Source of the DNA: an uncultured Lachnospiraceae bacterium
GTDB lineage: Bacteria; Bacillota; Clostridia; Lachnospirales; Lachnospiraceae
DNA length: 36,986 nucleotides
Assembly: GCA_949879775.1 (NCBI GenBank)
Contig: CATLBW010000014.1
Coordinates: 1-36,986 of the forward strand
Direction: 5' to 3'
Position numbers and translations under genes: made by a program. Below the pieces are notes generated by a model. It had not been told where the DNA came from, did not search any database, and saw only the letters and a program-made list of their open reading frames with translations. Each line of letters starts with the position of its first letter. The stretch's first letter is position 1. This document shows positions 1-9,300 of this stretch, piece after piece.

Positions 1-2
1 TC

Positions 3-1361
3 AACGAGATTTTCCGGGCAGCCCATTCCCTGAAAGGAATGGCTGGGACTATGGGATTTAAGCGCATGCAGCGATTGACTCATGACATGGAAAACGTATT
101 TCAGGAGGTCCGCAGCGGCAATATGATCGTTACCAGCGGCCTTGTGGATGTGCTGTTCCAGTGTTTGGACGCTATTGACGCATATTTGGAAAATGTAAAA
201 GAAAGTTCAGAAGAAGGCACAGATGACAACGAAGCCATCATTCAGGAACTGAACGATATCCTGGCGGCAGGAACCGGAAACGTGCCGGCGAAGGAAGAGA
301 AGCCGGCAGAAAAGGATAAGCCGGCAGAAAATGCAGACGAAGACAGATTTCAGAAAAAATACCTGGACATTGAATTTTCTGAGAAGGAAAAAGAAGAACT
401 GCGGGTATCAGAAGAAAAGGGCATGAAACTGTACGGCATGACAGTCTATATCCAGGAAGACTGCCTGCTGAAGGCTGCCAGAGCGTTTCTTGTTTTCAAA
501 GCAGTGGAAGATTTCGGAAATATCATCGTATATAATCCCACTTCTCAGGATATTGAAGATGAGAAGTTCGGATTTGATTTCAGTTTTTATTTGGCCAGCG
601 AAGCTGAACTGGATAAGATTGTGGAAGTTTCCAAAGCTGTTTCTGAAATTGAAGAAGTAGTTGGAGAAAAGGTTGAATATAAAGAGTTGACCGCGGCAGC
701 GGCAAAGAAAGAAGAAGAGGCTGCCGCTGCCGCCAAAGAACAAGAGCAGAAGAAAGAGGAAGCGGCAAAGAAGAAGGAGAAAGCAAAAGCAAAGGAAAAA
801 GAGAAAGCTAAGGAGAAGAAGGAGAAGGAGGAGGAGAAAGAAGAGACAGAAGCAGTGTCCGGTATTATCCCTCCGGAAAGTGATAATTTTATGGATGAGC
901 CGGAGGTCATTGCCCAGGTGCAGACGCCTGTAGAGCCAGTCCTTCATTTTGATGCGGAGACGGATTTGAATTGGCCGCTACAGGGAAATGTAGTCCTTAA
1001 TTACAGCATGGACCAGACGGTATATTTTGCCACGTTGAATCAGTATAAATATAATCCGGCTGTAATTATCAAGGCGGAAGTCAATTCCCCAGTAAAAGCA
1101 GTGGCGGCAGGCAAGGTTACCGGTGTGGAGACTACGGCGGAGACAGGCTCCACAATAACCGTTGACATGGGCGATGGGTTCAGCGCCACTTACGGGCAGT
1201 TAAAGGAGATACCGAAGAATACAGGCGATTATGTGGAAAATGGGGAAATACTCGGTTACATCAATGAGCCTACCAAATACTACTCGGTAGAAGGCTCAAA
1301 CCTTTACTTTGAACTGCAAAAAGATGGGGTCCCGGTAGACCCAATGGGCTATCTCCAATAG
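3..1361 (+). CDS. CheA N-terminal half (Hpt + CheY-binding P2) fused in frame to a degenerate LytM domain; 5' end outside window
   Basis: The open frame already runs at the left edge, so the true start is missing; 452 codons are visible. Residues 1-70 are the end of a histidine phosphotransfer (Hpt/P1) domain, with the phosphorylatable His in the motif AAHSLKG at visible residue 8. Residues about 114-228 resemble the CheA P2 (CheY-binding) domain of Lachnospiraceae CheA. Residues 230-283 are a Lys/Glu/Ala low-complexity tract. Residues about 321-452 are an M23/LytM-like fold (WPLQGNVVLNYSMDQTVYF, then YGQL and LYFE). The zinc ligands are absent: the usual HxxxD, YGHL and LHFE positions carry no His, so peptidase activity is unlikely, as in SpoIIQ-like proteins. 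CheA P3 (dimerization), P4 (kinase) and P5 (CheW-binding) are missing. It is either a genuine chimera or an assembly join within the repetitive tract. Domain identities are fairly secure; the role of the fusion is unknown. Confidence 0.75.
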   Translation, partial: NEIFRAAHSLKGMAGTMGFKRMQRLTHDMENVFQEVRSGNMIVTSGLVDVLFQCLDAIDAYLENVKESSEEGTDDNEAIIQELNDILAAGTGNVPAKEEKPAEKDKPAENADEDRFQKKYLDIEFSEKEKEELRVSEEKGMKLYGMTVYIQEDCLLKAARAFLVFKAVEDFGNIIVYNPTSQDIEDEKFGFDFSFYLASEAELDKIVEVSKAVSEIEEVVGEKVEYKELTAAAAKKEEEAAAAAKEQEQKKEEAAKKKEKAKAKEKEKAKEKKEKEEEKEETEAVSGIIPPESDNFMDEPEVIAQVQTPVEPVLHFDAETDLNWPLQGNVVLNYSMDQTVYFATLNQYKYNPAVIIKAEVNSPVKAVAAGKVTGVETTAETGSTITVDMGDGFSATYGQLKEIPKNTGDYVENGEILGYINEPTKYYSVEGSNLYFELQKDGVPVDPMGYLQ

Positions 1362-1391
1362 AAAAATAGATGTGGTTTTGCCCTCTTGTGG

Positions 1392-1429
1392 GAGCGGTCG
1401 GCGCATTGCCGTCCGCTCATTTACTTTTG
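1392..1429 (+). terminator. Intrinsic terminator after the CheA-LytM gene
   Basis: Inverted repeat GAGCGG-T-CGGC / GCCG-T-CCGCTC with a short loop and one T-T mismatch, followed by a T-rich stretch (ATTTACTTTT). It lies 30 bases after the stop codon. Confidence 0.7.
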
Positions 1430-1783
1430 TGGAAGAGAATGTTAAAATAAGAAAAAGAGCACGGATGAGAAAAAAGGATGCATCATGGATGAAAGGCAGG
1501 AGCAAACAGGCACAGGAATGCGTTTTTGCCATATATATATATAGTAACTATCCCAAACATCATGGATGAGGGATGGTTTCATCATATAAATGACAAACCG
1601 CAGCACATACTTTTATACTAGGCATAGAGTTTGTTATCCCGCTAATAAGGTTTTCCAGCGGGACCTGTAACATGAATTGGGAAAGATACCTGCAATCCGG
1701 TGCTGCTTTGCATAAAAGAGGCTGCTTGCAGTCTCTCTACATAGATACTTGCCGGATATGTATGATATAAAGATGTGGACAAT
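1430..1783. other. Non-coding gap with a 12-bp direct repeat and a small hairpin
   Basis: No convincing gene is seen here. CATCATGGATGA occurs at 1481-1492 and again at 1558-1569, on either side of an (AT)n run near 1530-1542. A 7-bp inverted repeat TCCCGCT / AGCGGGA spans 1637-1663 without a T-run. No promoter with good -35 and -10 boxes could be assigned to the next gene; TATGAT at 1761-1766 lacks a matching -35. Confidence 0.35.
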
Positions 1784-2083
1784 ATGAGAGAATATAGGCC
1801 AGGGAAGCAAAATGTAACGTATATCCTCCGCTGCAGTGATGGCACGCTGTACACAGGATGGACAAACAATATGGAGAAACGCTTAAAAGCCCATAATGCA
1901 GGGAAGGGCGGTAAGTATACCAGGGTGCGCACGCCAGTGGAGCTGGTATATATAGAAGAGCACGAGACGAGACAGCAGGCAATGAGCCGTGAGGTACAGA
2001 TTAAGCAGCTTACGCGCAAGGAGAAGGAAGCGCTGGTCCAGGATGCGAAGGAAGGGCTGCCTCAAGAGGGAAAGGGAGGCTGA
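1784..2083 (+). CDS. GIY-YIG nuclease-superfamily protein (YhbQ/UPF0213-like)
   Basis: A 99-residue protein with the compact single-domain GIY-YIG fold. The first strand is TYILRCSDGTLYTG (the family's YVYxLxCxDGxxYxG), followed by the catalytic-type Arg in NNMEKRLKAHNAGKGGKYTR, Glu in ELVYIEEHE, and the basic tail MSREVQIKQLTRKEKEALV. Small stand-alone members are widespread in bacteria; they are putative DNA endonucleases or repair proteins, mostly of unproven cellular role. Start choice: ATG at 1784 is preferred over an in-frame GTG at 1775; neither has a strong Shine-Dalgarno. The stop lies 6 bases before the next gene, whose ribosome binding site is inside this frame, so the two are probably co-transcribed even though the functions appear unrelated. 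Confidence 0.85.
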   Translation: MREYRPGKQNVTYILRCSDGTLYTGWTNNMEKRLKAHNAGKGGKYTRVRTPVELVYIEEHETRQQAMSREVQIKQLTRKEKEALVQDAKEGLPQEGKGG

Positions 2084-2089
2084 GTTATT

Positions 2090-3715
2090 ATGGGGCGGAT
2101 TTGGGGTAAAGGAATCATTTGTGCAATGCTGTGTGTTTTTGGTGCAATGAGCTGCCTTTGCGGCTGCGGCGTTGCAGCGGGACAAGAGGAGTCTGGGGGA
2201 ACTACCCGCATATCGTTGTTTTGCGATGTGGATTTCTGGACGCCGCCGCCATGGGAGACTGGCGAAGATACGATTACTGGTAAAATTACCAAAGAGACAG
2301 GCGTGGCGCTGGATATCACAGTCCCGCCACAGGATGCGGACAACCAGGTGCGGCTGATGCTGGCAAATGATAACCTTACAGATTTGGTATGCGTGACAAA
2401 TGAGACGACGATTAGCCAAATTGTGTCTTCGGGGAAGTTTTGGGGCTTGCAGGAATTTTTTGAGGAATATTGTAAAGACGCCCAGATATTGAAGAATTTT
2501 CCGCAGGATGTGAAGCAGGGACTGATAAAACGGGACGGAGGCTGGTATTCCTATCCCTCCCATCTTGCGGTGGGGGAAGTGACAGAAATCTGGAAAGCAA
2601 GCTCTGAGTGTTATGAGGATATGGTAGAATATGCATGGAACAGCGGAATTATCTGGAATAAATCCCTTCTTGAGGAGTTGGGGATTGACGAGCAGGAGCT
2701 TAGGACCCAGGAACAGGTAATGCAGGCATTTGAGAAAGCCATGCAGAAGAATGAAGAAAGAGGGAACCCGATTATCCCCCTTATTTTGGATGGGCAAAAT
2801 TATTGGGATCATTCCCTCACATTTTTCCTGGGGACATTTGGAGCTGAACCGGTAGATGAAGCAGGGAATTACATAGACACGATACGCCAGCCGGAGGCAA
2901 AGGAAGCGCTGGCGTACCTGAACCAGATAGTCCAAAAAGGATATTTCCAGGCAGAAAGGCTCTCTTTGTCTAACGCGCAGATCAGGCAGCTTATAACGGG
3001 AGGGAATGTGTTGTGCTTTGTCGGCAATACGGCAAACCTTGATATGGACAGCAGGGATTGGGTCTCTACTGGACCAATCTTGCCTTCTTCCGGCAAGCAT
3101 CCAGTTTATGGAAGGGAAGAGCAGGTGAGCCTGGGCTGGATTAATACCTTCATATCCAAAAGCTGTGAACACCCCAAAGAGCTTGCAAGATGGATGGATT
3201 ATATGATTAGCCTTGAGGGCAGGTTTGTGTGGAAGTTCGGGGAAGAGGGCGTCCATTATGAGATGGAGGATGGATTGGTCAAGCTGACGGAAACGGGCAA
3301 GCAGGCGAAGCGGGATTACGGCAACACAGGGGTTGATGCCTGGTGGATGTTCCACAATACCGCCTGGGAGAGAAGCGTAATCGCCCCTTATGAAGCAGGA
3401 AGCATTGAGGAAGCGGAAACACAGATAAGGGTTGCTTATGGGAAAGCGGAGGAAAGCAGGAAATATAACAGTTCTTTGCTGCAAATGTCTTTGGGTGAAG
3501 GGAAACAAGGGCTTGAGGAAGAAGTGCAGAAGTATAAAGAGAAACAGCTTCCCAAAGTGATTTTAGCAGAAGATAACGAGCAGTTTGAACAACAATACCA
3601 GATATTAATGGATGGGCTGGAGGCATGTGGGATTTGTGAGCTGGATGCCGAGAAGAACATACAGTATCAGAAGAATTGCCGGGAGCAGAAAGACCGGATT
3701 GCTAAGGTGAATTAA
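2090..3715 (+). CDS. Extracellular solute-binding lipoprotein (CUT1-type ABC sugar-binding family)
   Basis: A 541-residue secreted lipoprotein. It has a hydrophobic signal with a cysteine cluster and a likely lipobox LCGC giving lipid-modified Cys26 (Cys22 is an alternative). The mature part has the two-lobed binding-protein pattern of LplA/YtcQ-like proteins from Clostridia and Paenibacillus, e.g. GYFQAERLSLSNAQIRQLITGG and the conserved hinge segment EQVSLGWINTFISKSCEHP. These proteins bind oligosaccharides for LplB/YtcP permeases, but no permease gene follows. A YesM-like kinase starts two bases after the stop. That context suggests it may be a ligand receptor delivering sugar information to the kinase, or may work with permeases encoded elsewhere. 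The ribosome site is GGGAGG, 9-14 bases before the ATG. The ligand is unknown. Confidence 0.85.
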   Translation: MGRIWGKGIICAMLCVFGAMSCLCGCGVAAGQEESGGTTRISLFCDVDFWTPPPWETGEDTITGKITKETGVALDITVPPQDADNQVRLMLANDNLTDLVCVTNETTISQIVSSGKFWGLQEFFEEYCKDAQILKNFPQDVKQGLIKRDGGWYSYPSHLAVGEVTEIWKASSECYEDMVEYAWNSGIIWNKSLLEELGIDEQELRTQEQVMQAFEKAMQKNEERGNPIIPLILDGQNYWDHSLTFFLGTFGAEPVDEAGNYIDTIRQPEAKEALAYLNQIVQKGYFQAERLSLSNAQIRQLITGGNVLCFVGNTANLDMDSRDWVSTGPILPSSGKHPVYGREEQVSLGWINTFISKSCEHPKELARWMDYMISLEGRFVWKFGEEGVHYEMEDGLVKLTETGKQAKRDYGNTGVDAWWMFHNTAWERSVIAPYEAGSIEEAETQIRVAYGKAEESRKYNSSLLQMSLGEGKQGLEEEVQKYKEKQLPKVILAEDNEQFEQQYQILMDGLEACGICELDAEKNIQYQKNCREQKDRIAKVN

Positions 3716-3716
3716 C

Positions 3717-5423
3717 ATGCATGGAATATTTAAACAGCTTATGGCGTTGGGGTTGGTGTTAATGCTGGTCCTTCTGTCGGCTTTTGTGATTACCAATGCC
3801 CAGATAAAGTCGATGCGGCAGAAAAATACGCTGGATTTTAACGAGCAGAATATGACGCAGATTGCAGATGAAATCGATGATTACCGTGAGCTGATGACGC
3901 AGATTGCCACGGTAACGGCATATTCGCCAACCATGTACGCCTATTTCTTCCAGGACGCCGTAGAGCGAGTGATACTCACGGAAAATGTAAACACAGTTTT
4001 TTCCAATACCATATTGCTCGAAAAAAACATTGCTGGGATTTGCGTCTTTGACCGGGAGATGGAAATGATAGCAAGCATGGGCAATGGGGCGCAGGACAGG
4101 GGAACGCCGCAGGTGGTAAAATCCAGAAAGGAAAAGCAGGAGTATAGCGATCTCTTCTATCTGTCTGATTCCAGGACTCCTTATTTCGCCTTTTATTTCC
4201 CGGTATTTAATTTGGACAGCCAGGTCTATGGCGAGCAGATTGGCTTGTGCGTGTTTATTATGGAGATGGGGAAGTTAGAAGACATCCTGCGTGGGCAGCA
4301 GGCGACTAGCCATACGCAGCTTTATCTTCTTGACGGGGAGAATCGGGTTTTAGCGTCCCAGGGCGGGGATAGCATGGAGAAGATGGAGCCAAAGTTTCTG
4401 CAAGGGACAGCCGAATACCTGGTGGAGAGCCGCGCCTTATCTGTTGGCGGCTGGAAACTTGTGAGCAGAATCCCCCGCAATGAGCTTTATCGGGCCGTGG
4501 ACGGAAGCCTTGAATTTTATATAGGGACATATATTTTGGCGTTGGTCCTGCTGCTTGGCATGGTGCTTTTTTGCTATCAGCGGCTGGCGCTGCCCATACG
4601 CAAGATGGACAGTTTCATAAAGAGGGTAGCGCAGGAGCCAAACGCGCGTATGCAGATTGTCCGGCAGGATGAGATTGGGGCTGTGGAGCTGGGGCTTAAC
4701 CAAATGCTGGATGATATTGAGGAGAAGAACATCCAGATCCGGCAGGCAAGGGAAAAAGCCTATCAGATGGAGAGCGCGGAAAAGCAATTGCAGATCCTTG
4801 CGTACCGCAACCAGATTAATCCGCACTTTCTATATAATACGCTGGATTGTATCCGTGGGATGGCATTATACCATGAAGAGGAGGAGATTGCAGAAATTAC
4901 CCTGGCATTGTCCAAATTGTTCCGTTTTGCCGTTAAAGGAGGCAATATTGTAAAGGTCAAGGAAGAAATAGGACATATCCGCGAGTATGCCCATATTATA
5001 GACCATCGCTTCCAGGGGAGGATTAAGGTGTCCGTGGAGGCAAAAGAGGATGTTTTGGAGAAGCCAGTCATTAAATTCCTCTTGCAGCCCTTGATTGAAA
5101 ATGCTGTTTTCCATGGATTGGAGCAGAAAATTGCAGGCGGGGAGGTAAAGGCGACGGTTTGCCGGCAGGGGGAGGACCGCCTCTGTTGTACGGTGGAGGA
5201 CAACGGCTGCGGCATAGAGGAGGATAAATTGGCCAGGCTGAAAGCGGCATTGGCAGGCGGGGAAAGCCGCAAAGGGATTGGCACGGCAAATATTTACCAG
5301 AGGTTAAAGCTGTTCTATGGGGAGGAAGCGTCTTTTTCCATAGAAAGCGTAAAGGATCAAGGGACAAGGGTTATTATTATCATACCGGACCAGGTGGAGG
5401 AGGCAATGACGATAGATGTATAA
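3717..5423 (+). CDS. YesM-family sensor histidine kinase
   Basis: A 568-residue membrane kinase. It has TM1 at about residues 8-28, an extracytoplasmic sensor region (about 30-265, dCache-like by position), TM2 at about 268-288, then a HAMP linker. The His_kinase (PF06580) segment contains QINPHFLYNTLDCIR with phospho-acceptor His370. The ATPase domain has the N-box PLIENAVFHG (Asn462) and the G-box VEDNGCGI, followed by GIGTANIYQRL. It should autophosphorylate and pass phosphate to the response regulator encoded by the next gene, which it overlaps by 8 bases. It follows a solute-binding lipoprotein directly. In this family such trios sense extracellular oligosaccharides. The weak ribosome site AAGGTG lies within the previous gene's end, suggesting coupled translation. 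Confidence 0.92.
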   Translation: MHGIFKQLMALGLVLMLVLLSAFVITNAQIKSMRQKNTLDFNEQNMTQIADEIDDYRELMTQIATVTAYSPTMYAYFFQDAVERVILTENVNTVFSNTILLEKNIAGICVFDREMEMIASMGNGAQDRGTPQVVKSRKEKQEYSDLFYLSDSRTPYFAFYFPVFNLDSQVYGEQIGLCVFIMEMGKLEDILRGQQATSHTQLYLLDGENRVLASQGGDSMEKMEPKFLQGTAEYLVESRALSVGGWKLVSRIPRNELYRAVDGSLEFYIGTYILALVLLLGMVLFCYQRLALPIRKMDSFIKRVAQEPNARMQIVRQDEIGAVELGLNQMLDDIEEKNIQIRQAREKAYQMESAEKQLQILAYRNQINPHFLYNTLDCIRGMALYHEEEEIAEITLALSKLFRFAVKGGNIVKVKEEIGHIREYAHIIDHRFQGRIKVSVEAKEDVLEKPVIKFLLQPLIENAVFHGLEQKIAGGEVKATVCRQGEDRLCCTVEDNGCGIEEDKLARLKAALAGGESRKGIGTANIYQRLKLFYGEEASFSIESVKDQGTRVIIIIPDQVEEAMTIDV

Positions 5424-6159
5424 GATTTTTTTGGCTGATGATGAGATATGGGAGACGATAGGGTTAAAGAAATTAATTGAGAAATCCGGGCTGCCGCTGC
5501 AGGTAGTAGGGGAAGCGGAAAATGGGATTGTGGCTTTGCAGCAGATAGAGGAGAAGAGGCCGGATATCCTGATTAGCGATATCCGCATGCCTGGGCTTAA
5601 TGGGTTGGAGCTGTCGCAGAAAATCAAGGAAAAAGGGCTGGACATGGCGATTATCCTATTAAGCGGCTATGCGGAGTTTGAATATGCCCGGTCTGCGCTG
5701 CGCTATGGGGTGGAAGATTACCTCTTAAAACCGGTGGAGCAAGAGATGTTGGAAAAGGCGCTAAGGAAAATTACAGAAGAAAAAGAGCGGGCGGAAATAG
5801 GGCAGGAAGAGGAAGCAGCCCATACAGAGGAAGGGACGGAGAGCGGCGCTGTGATCAAACAAATCCTCAGGGAAATCCAGCAGTCTTATACGGAGGATAT
5901 TACGCTAAACAGCCTGGCGGAAAAATATAACATCAGCGACAGCCGCCTCAGTACCCGCTTAAAAGAGATATTAGGGATGTCTTTTTCCAAGTACCTTACA
6001 TCCCAGAGAGTGCAGCGGGCAAAAGAGCTGTTGGCGGATGACAAGCTGTCTATAGAACAGATTGCAGGGATGGTGGGGTATCGGGATTACTTTTATTTTA
6101 TCAGGGTCTTTAAGAAAGTCACCGGGGTCTCTCCCAGCGTATACCGGAAAAATTTATAA
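5416..6159 (+). CDS. YesN-family response regulator with AraC-type DNA-binding domain
   Basis: A 247-residue regulator. The receiver domain (1-120) has the acidic pair Asp8/Asp9, phospho-acceptor Asp55 in LISDIRMPG, the switch Ser83 in LLSGYAEFEYA and Lys105 in LLKPV. The C-terminal AraC/XylS domain (about 150-247) has two helix-turn-helix units: DITLNSLAEKYNISDSRLSTRLKE and LSIEQIAGMVGYRDYFYFIRVFKK, ending in TGVSPSVYRKNL. It is shorter than many YesN proteins because the linker is brief. It overlaps the kinase gene by 8 bases. The obvious candidate target is the GH43 gene that starts 177 bases downstream, followed by the second GH43 gene. That target assignment is inference from position. 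Confidence 0.92.
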   Translation: MYKIFLADDEIWETIGLKKLIEKSGLPLQVVGEAENGIVALQQIEEKRPDILISDIRMPGLNGLELSQKIKEKGLDMAIILLSGYAEFEYARSALRYGVEDYLLKPVEQEMLEKALRKITEEKERAEIGQEEEAAHTEEGTESGAVIKQILREIQQSYTEDITLNSLAEKYNISDSRLSTRLKEILGMSFSKYLTSQRVQRAKELLADDKLSIEQIAGMVGYRDYFYFIRVFKKVTGVSPSVYRKNL

Positions 6160-6229
6160 TAAAACCTTAAGTCAGAAAAAAGTACCAAAAAACGAAATTT
6201 TTTACATAGGAAATAAGTTTTGTTTTTTT

Positions 6230-6298
6230 TATAATATTTTCAGGAGTTTGTACATCAAAAAGCGACATAAGAAGGGAAACTGGTCGTCATTTTGTACA
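6230..6298 (+). promoter_or_regulatory. Weak promoter and TGTACA direct repeats upstream of the first GH43 gene
   Basis: TATAAT lies at 6230-6235 with no good -35 at the normal distance; TTTACA at 6201-6206 is 23 bases away. This is the kind of promoter that needs an activator. TTTGTACA occurs at 6247-6254 and 6291-6298, 44 bases apart (about four helical turns), and the second copy sits in the perfect palindrome TTGTACAA. If transcription starts near 6242 both repeats fall in the leader. Their role is unknown. Confidence 0.35.
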
Positions 6299-6336
6299 AT
6301 TTTCAAGAAAAAATAATAAAAAAGGAGGAGAATTTA

Positions 6337-9300
6337 ATGAAACAGTATGTGAAACGCTGTCTGGCATTCCTGTTAAGTTTTGCCGTGGCAGTAACGATGC
6401 TTCCCGCATCGCCGGTTTTTGCGGCAGATGGGGAGCGGGCGCTTGGCGCTACGCAGACCATTGACTGCGGGAAATTTGTGCGTGCCGGTTCCATTGACCA
6501 GGTAGATGGGCTGGATGGCAAGAAGGCCACCTTCATTGCAGTTGCCGGCGACAAAATGAGCGCTACCGGGAATGAAGCGGGCGCAGCCGGGGACAGTGAG
6601 ACCGGGAATGGAGGATCTGGGCTTGGAAGCAGCCGGGTGGCTGCCATGGGGTTTGAGCTGCCAGGGGGGATTGACCCGCAGTTTATCAGCCATGCCGAGC
6701 TTGCCATAACGGTAAATAAATGCCATACCCATCTGGGGAGCGGCAGTACAAAGGCGGCAATTTTCCAGGTCGCTTCCACACAATATGACGCCATGGCGGA
6801 TGACACTGCCGGGAATGCACCGGGAAGCACGTTCCCGGCGAAAGACGGCTATGCCAAAGACAAGACAATTTATAGCGGCGGCCTTGGCGGCAGCGAAGGG
6901 TGGATTACAAATGCTACGAAAGACCAGAGGATATCGTTTGACGTGACGGAATGGGTGAAGGAATCCATAAACGCCAAGGATGCATATGCCATTTACCGCC
7001 TGCAGACGGTAAGGAGCGGCTGGTACGTCTATATGCCGGATGCAGGGGACAATGCGCCCAAGCTTTCTATTACCACATTGACGGAAGCGGATGTATTGCA
7101 GCAGGTAAAGAGTGAGATAAAGGTTCCTTCTGAGGCGCGGGCGGATTTCACGCTACCGACCCAGGGCGTATGCGGGGCAACTATTGCCTGGGCTTCTTCG
7201 GATGGCTGTATCCGGATTGAGGATGGCAAGGCGGTTGTGACACGGCCTGGCGATGAGGATAAGGACGTAACCTTGACAGCGGAGATTTCCCGCGGAGAGG
7301 CAAAGGACACGGCAACATACCACGTTAAGGTTATCAAGCAGGTGCTTGGCGAGCCGTGGGCAGTCTTTGATTTTAATACGGAGGCCCAGGACGGCAAATT
7401 CACATCCGGCAGCGTGGAAGCTGTGGTCAGCGGAAATGGGACCGGGGCAGGGCTGCAGGACAGGGACGAGAAAAATGGCAAGGCTTTGTACCTGGACGGT
7501 TCTGCAAAATGGCTGAGCGTGCAAAATGTTGGAGGCGCAAGCCTGCTGACAGGGTTAGAAGAGCTTACGGTATCTTTTGACGCTAAACCGGAGCGGACGG
7601 GTACAAACTGGGGCTTCTATGCGGCGCCCAATGCGAATGCCCAGGGCGGCGGCAAGGAAACCTATATAGGGGCGTTGATTAACGGCGGCAACACGAAGAT
7701 TGAAAGATACAGGAACGGCAGGGCGGATTGCCCGACGGCAGCTACCGGGACGGAATGGTCCCATGTGGACGTCGTATTCGAGAAGGACGCTACGACGCTT
7801 TATGTGGATGGCGTAAGGAAGAGCAGCATAGCCAGTGATTTTAAGCTCACTGATATCCTGGGCAACGCCAGCATTTTCCAGATTGGCAAGGCAAACTGGG
7901 GAAATGGGGAATTTTACAAAGGCTGGATTGATAATTTTACCATTTATGACCAGGCATTGACGCCTGTAGAGCTTTGCGGGCCAGAAGAGATTGAGCGGTT
8001 AGTCGGTGAAGATGAGAAGTCATTAACGGTCCCGGGAGAGGTCAAAGAGGATTTTGAGCTTCCGGCTAAGGGCGTAAACGGTTCAGCGATTGCCTGGACA
8101 GTGGCAAAAGGCGACACCATCAAGATTGAAAACAACAAAGCCATTGTGACAAGGGATGAGAAAGCAGACGCGCAGGTAACGCTGAATGCAAGGATTTCTT
8201 TAGGTGAAGTGGCAAAAACAAAAGAATATCAGGTAACTGTCCTCAAGCAGCCGGATTCGGTAGGGTATATTAAGGCGGCGTTAGCGGCGCTTGAAATCCC
8301 GAATCAGGATGACATCCGTGATAATATCACGCTTCCCACCGAGGTTAAGGTTCCAGGCGAGGAGAAAATGGTAGCCATTTCCTGGAAGTCCGGGAATACG
8401 GATATCATCACAGACAGTAAGAATGACAAGGGCCAGGAGGCTGGTATGGTAACGCGTCCGGCCAGCGACACGAAGGTGACATTGACGGCTACCGCTTCTG
8501 TGGACGGTCAGTCGGATGAGAAAGAGTTTAATGTTACCGTAAAGGCGAAGAAAGAAATGGCAAAGACTACTTCGTATCTCTTTGCGCACTTTACAGGCAC
8601 AGAGGGCAGGGCGACGGACGAGCAGATTTACTTTGCCACGAGTGAGAACGGCAGCCAATGGCTGGATATGACGGCAAACGGCAGCCCGGCATTGGCTTCC
8701 ACGGTAGGAGAAGAGGGCGTGCGCGACCCATTCCTGCTCCGTTCCCATAACGGTGATAAGTTCTGGCTGATTGCCACGGATTTGAGCATTTTCCACCGCG
8801 GCGGCTGGGGCAATGCGCAGGCGACGACAACTGGGAGCAAGAGCCTTGTAATCTGGGAATCTACCGATTTGGTGAATTGGGGTGAACCGCGCCTGGCGGA
8901 CGTGGCTTCTAGGATTCCTGGGGCAGGCATGGCATGGGCGCCCGAGGCATATTACGACCCGGCAACCGGGAATTATGTTGTATATTGGGCGACGCGTTCT
9001 GTAGAGACGAATGAGGTTGGGGCCCCAGTCAACATGTTCTACTGCACCACCAGGGATTTCTATACATTTACGGAACCGGTGCTGTGGATTGACCGCGACC
9101 ATGACATCATTGACACGACGATGATTTACAATGATGAGGACGGCAAATATTACCGTGCCTCCGGTGACGGGCAGATTACGATTGAATCCAGCGAGTCCAT
9201 TTACGACGGCTGGGAGATTATTGGCACATTGAAAGATATTTTTAACAATGACAACTACAGCGGCGCTAAATTAGAAGGGCCTGAGTTCTTCGAGTATTGC

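Noticed and set aside
408-947. Minus-strand open frame of 179 codons
   Set aside because: It is opposite the Lys/Glu/Ala tract of the CheA-LytM gene; poly-Leu/Phe composition is the expected mirror of AAG/GAA codons, and no ribosome site is seen.
1372-1569. 65-codon plus-strand frame after the first gene
   Set aside because: It runs through the terminator hairpin, has no ribosome site and no recognisable protein features.
1883-3508. Minus-strand 541-codon frame
   Set aside because: It is the shadow of the solute-binding protein gene; no family features, no promoter or ribosome site.
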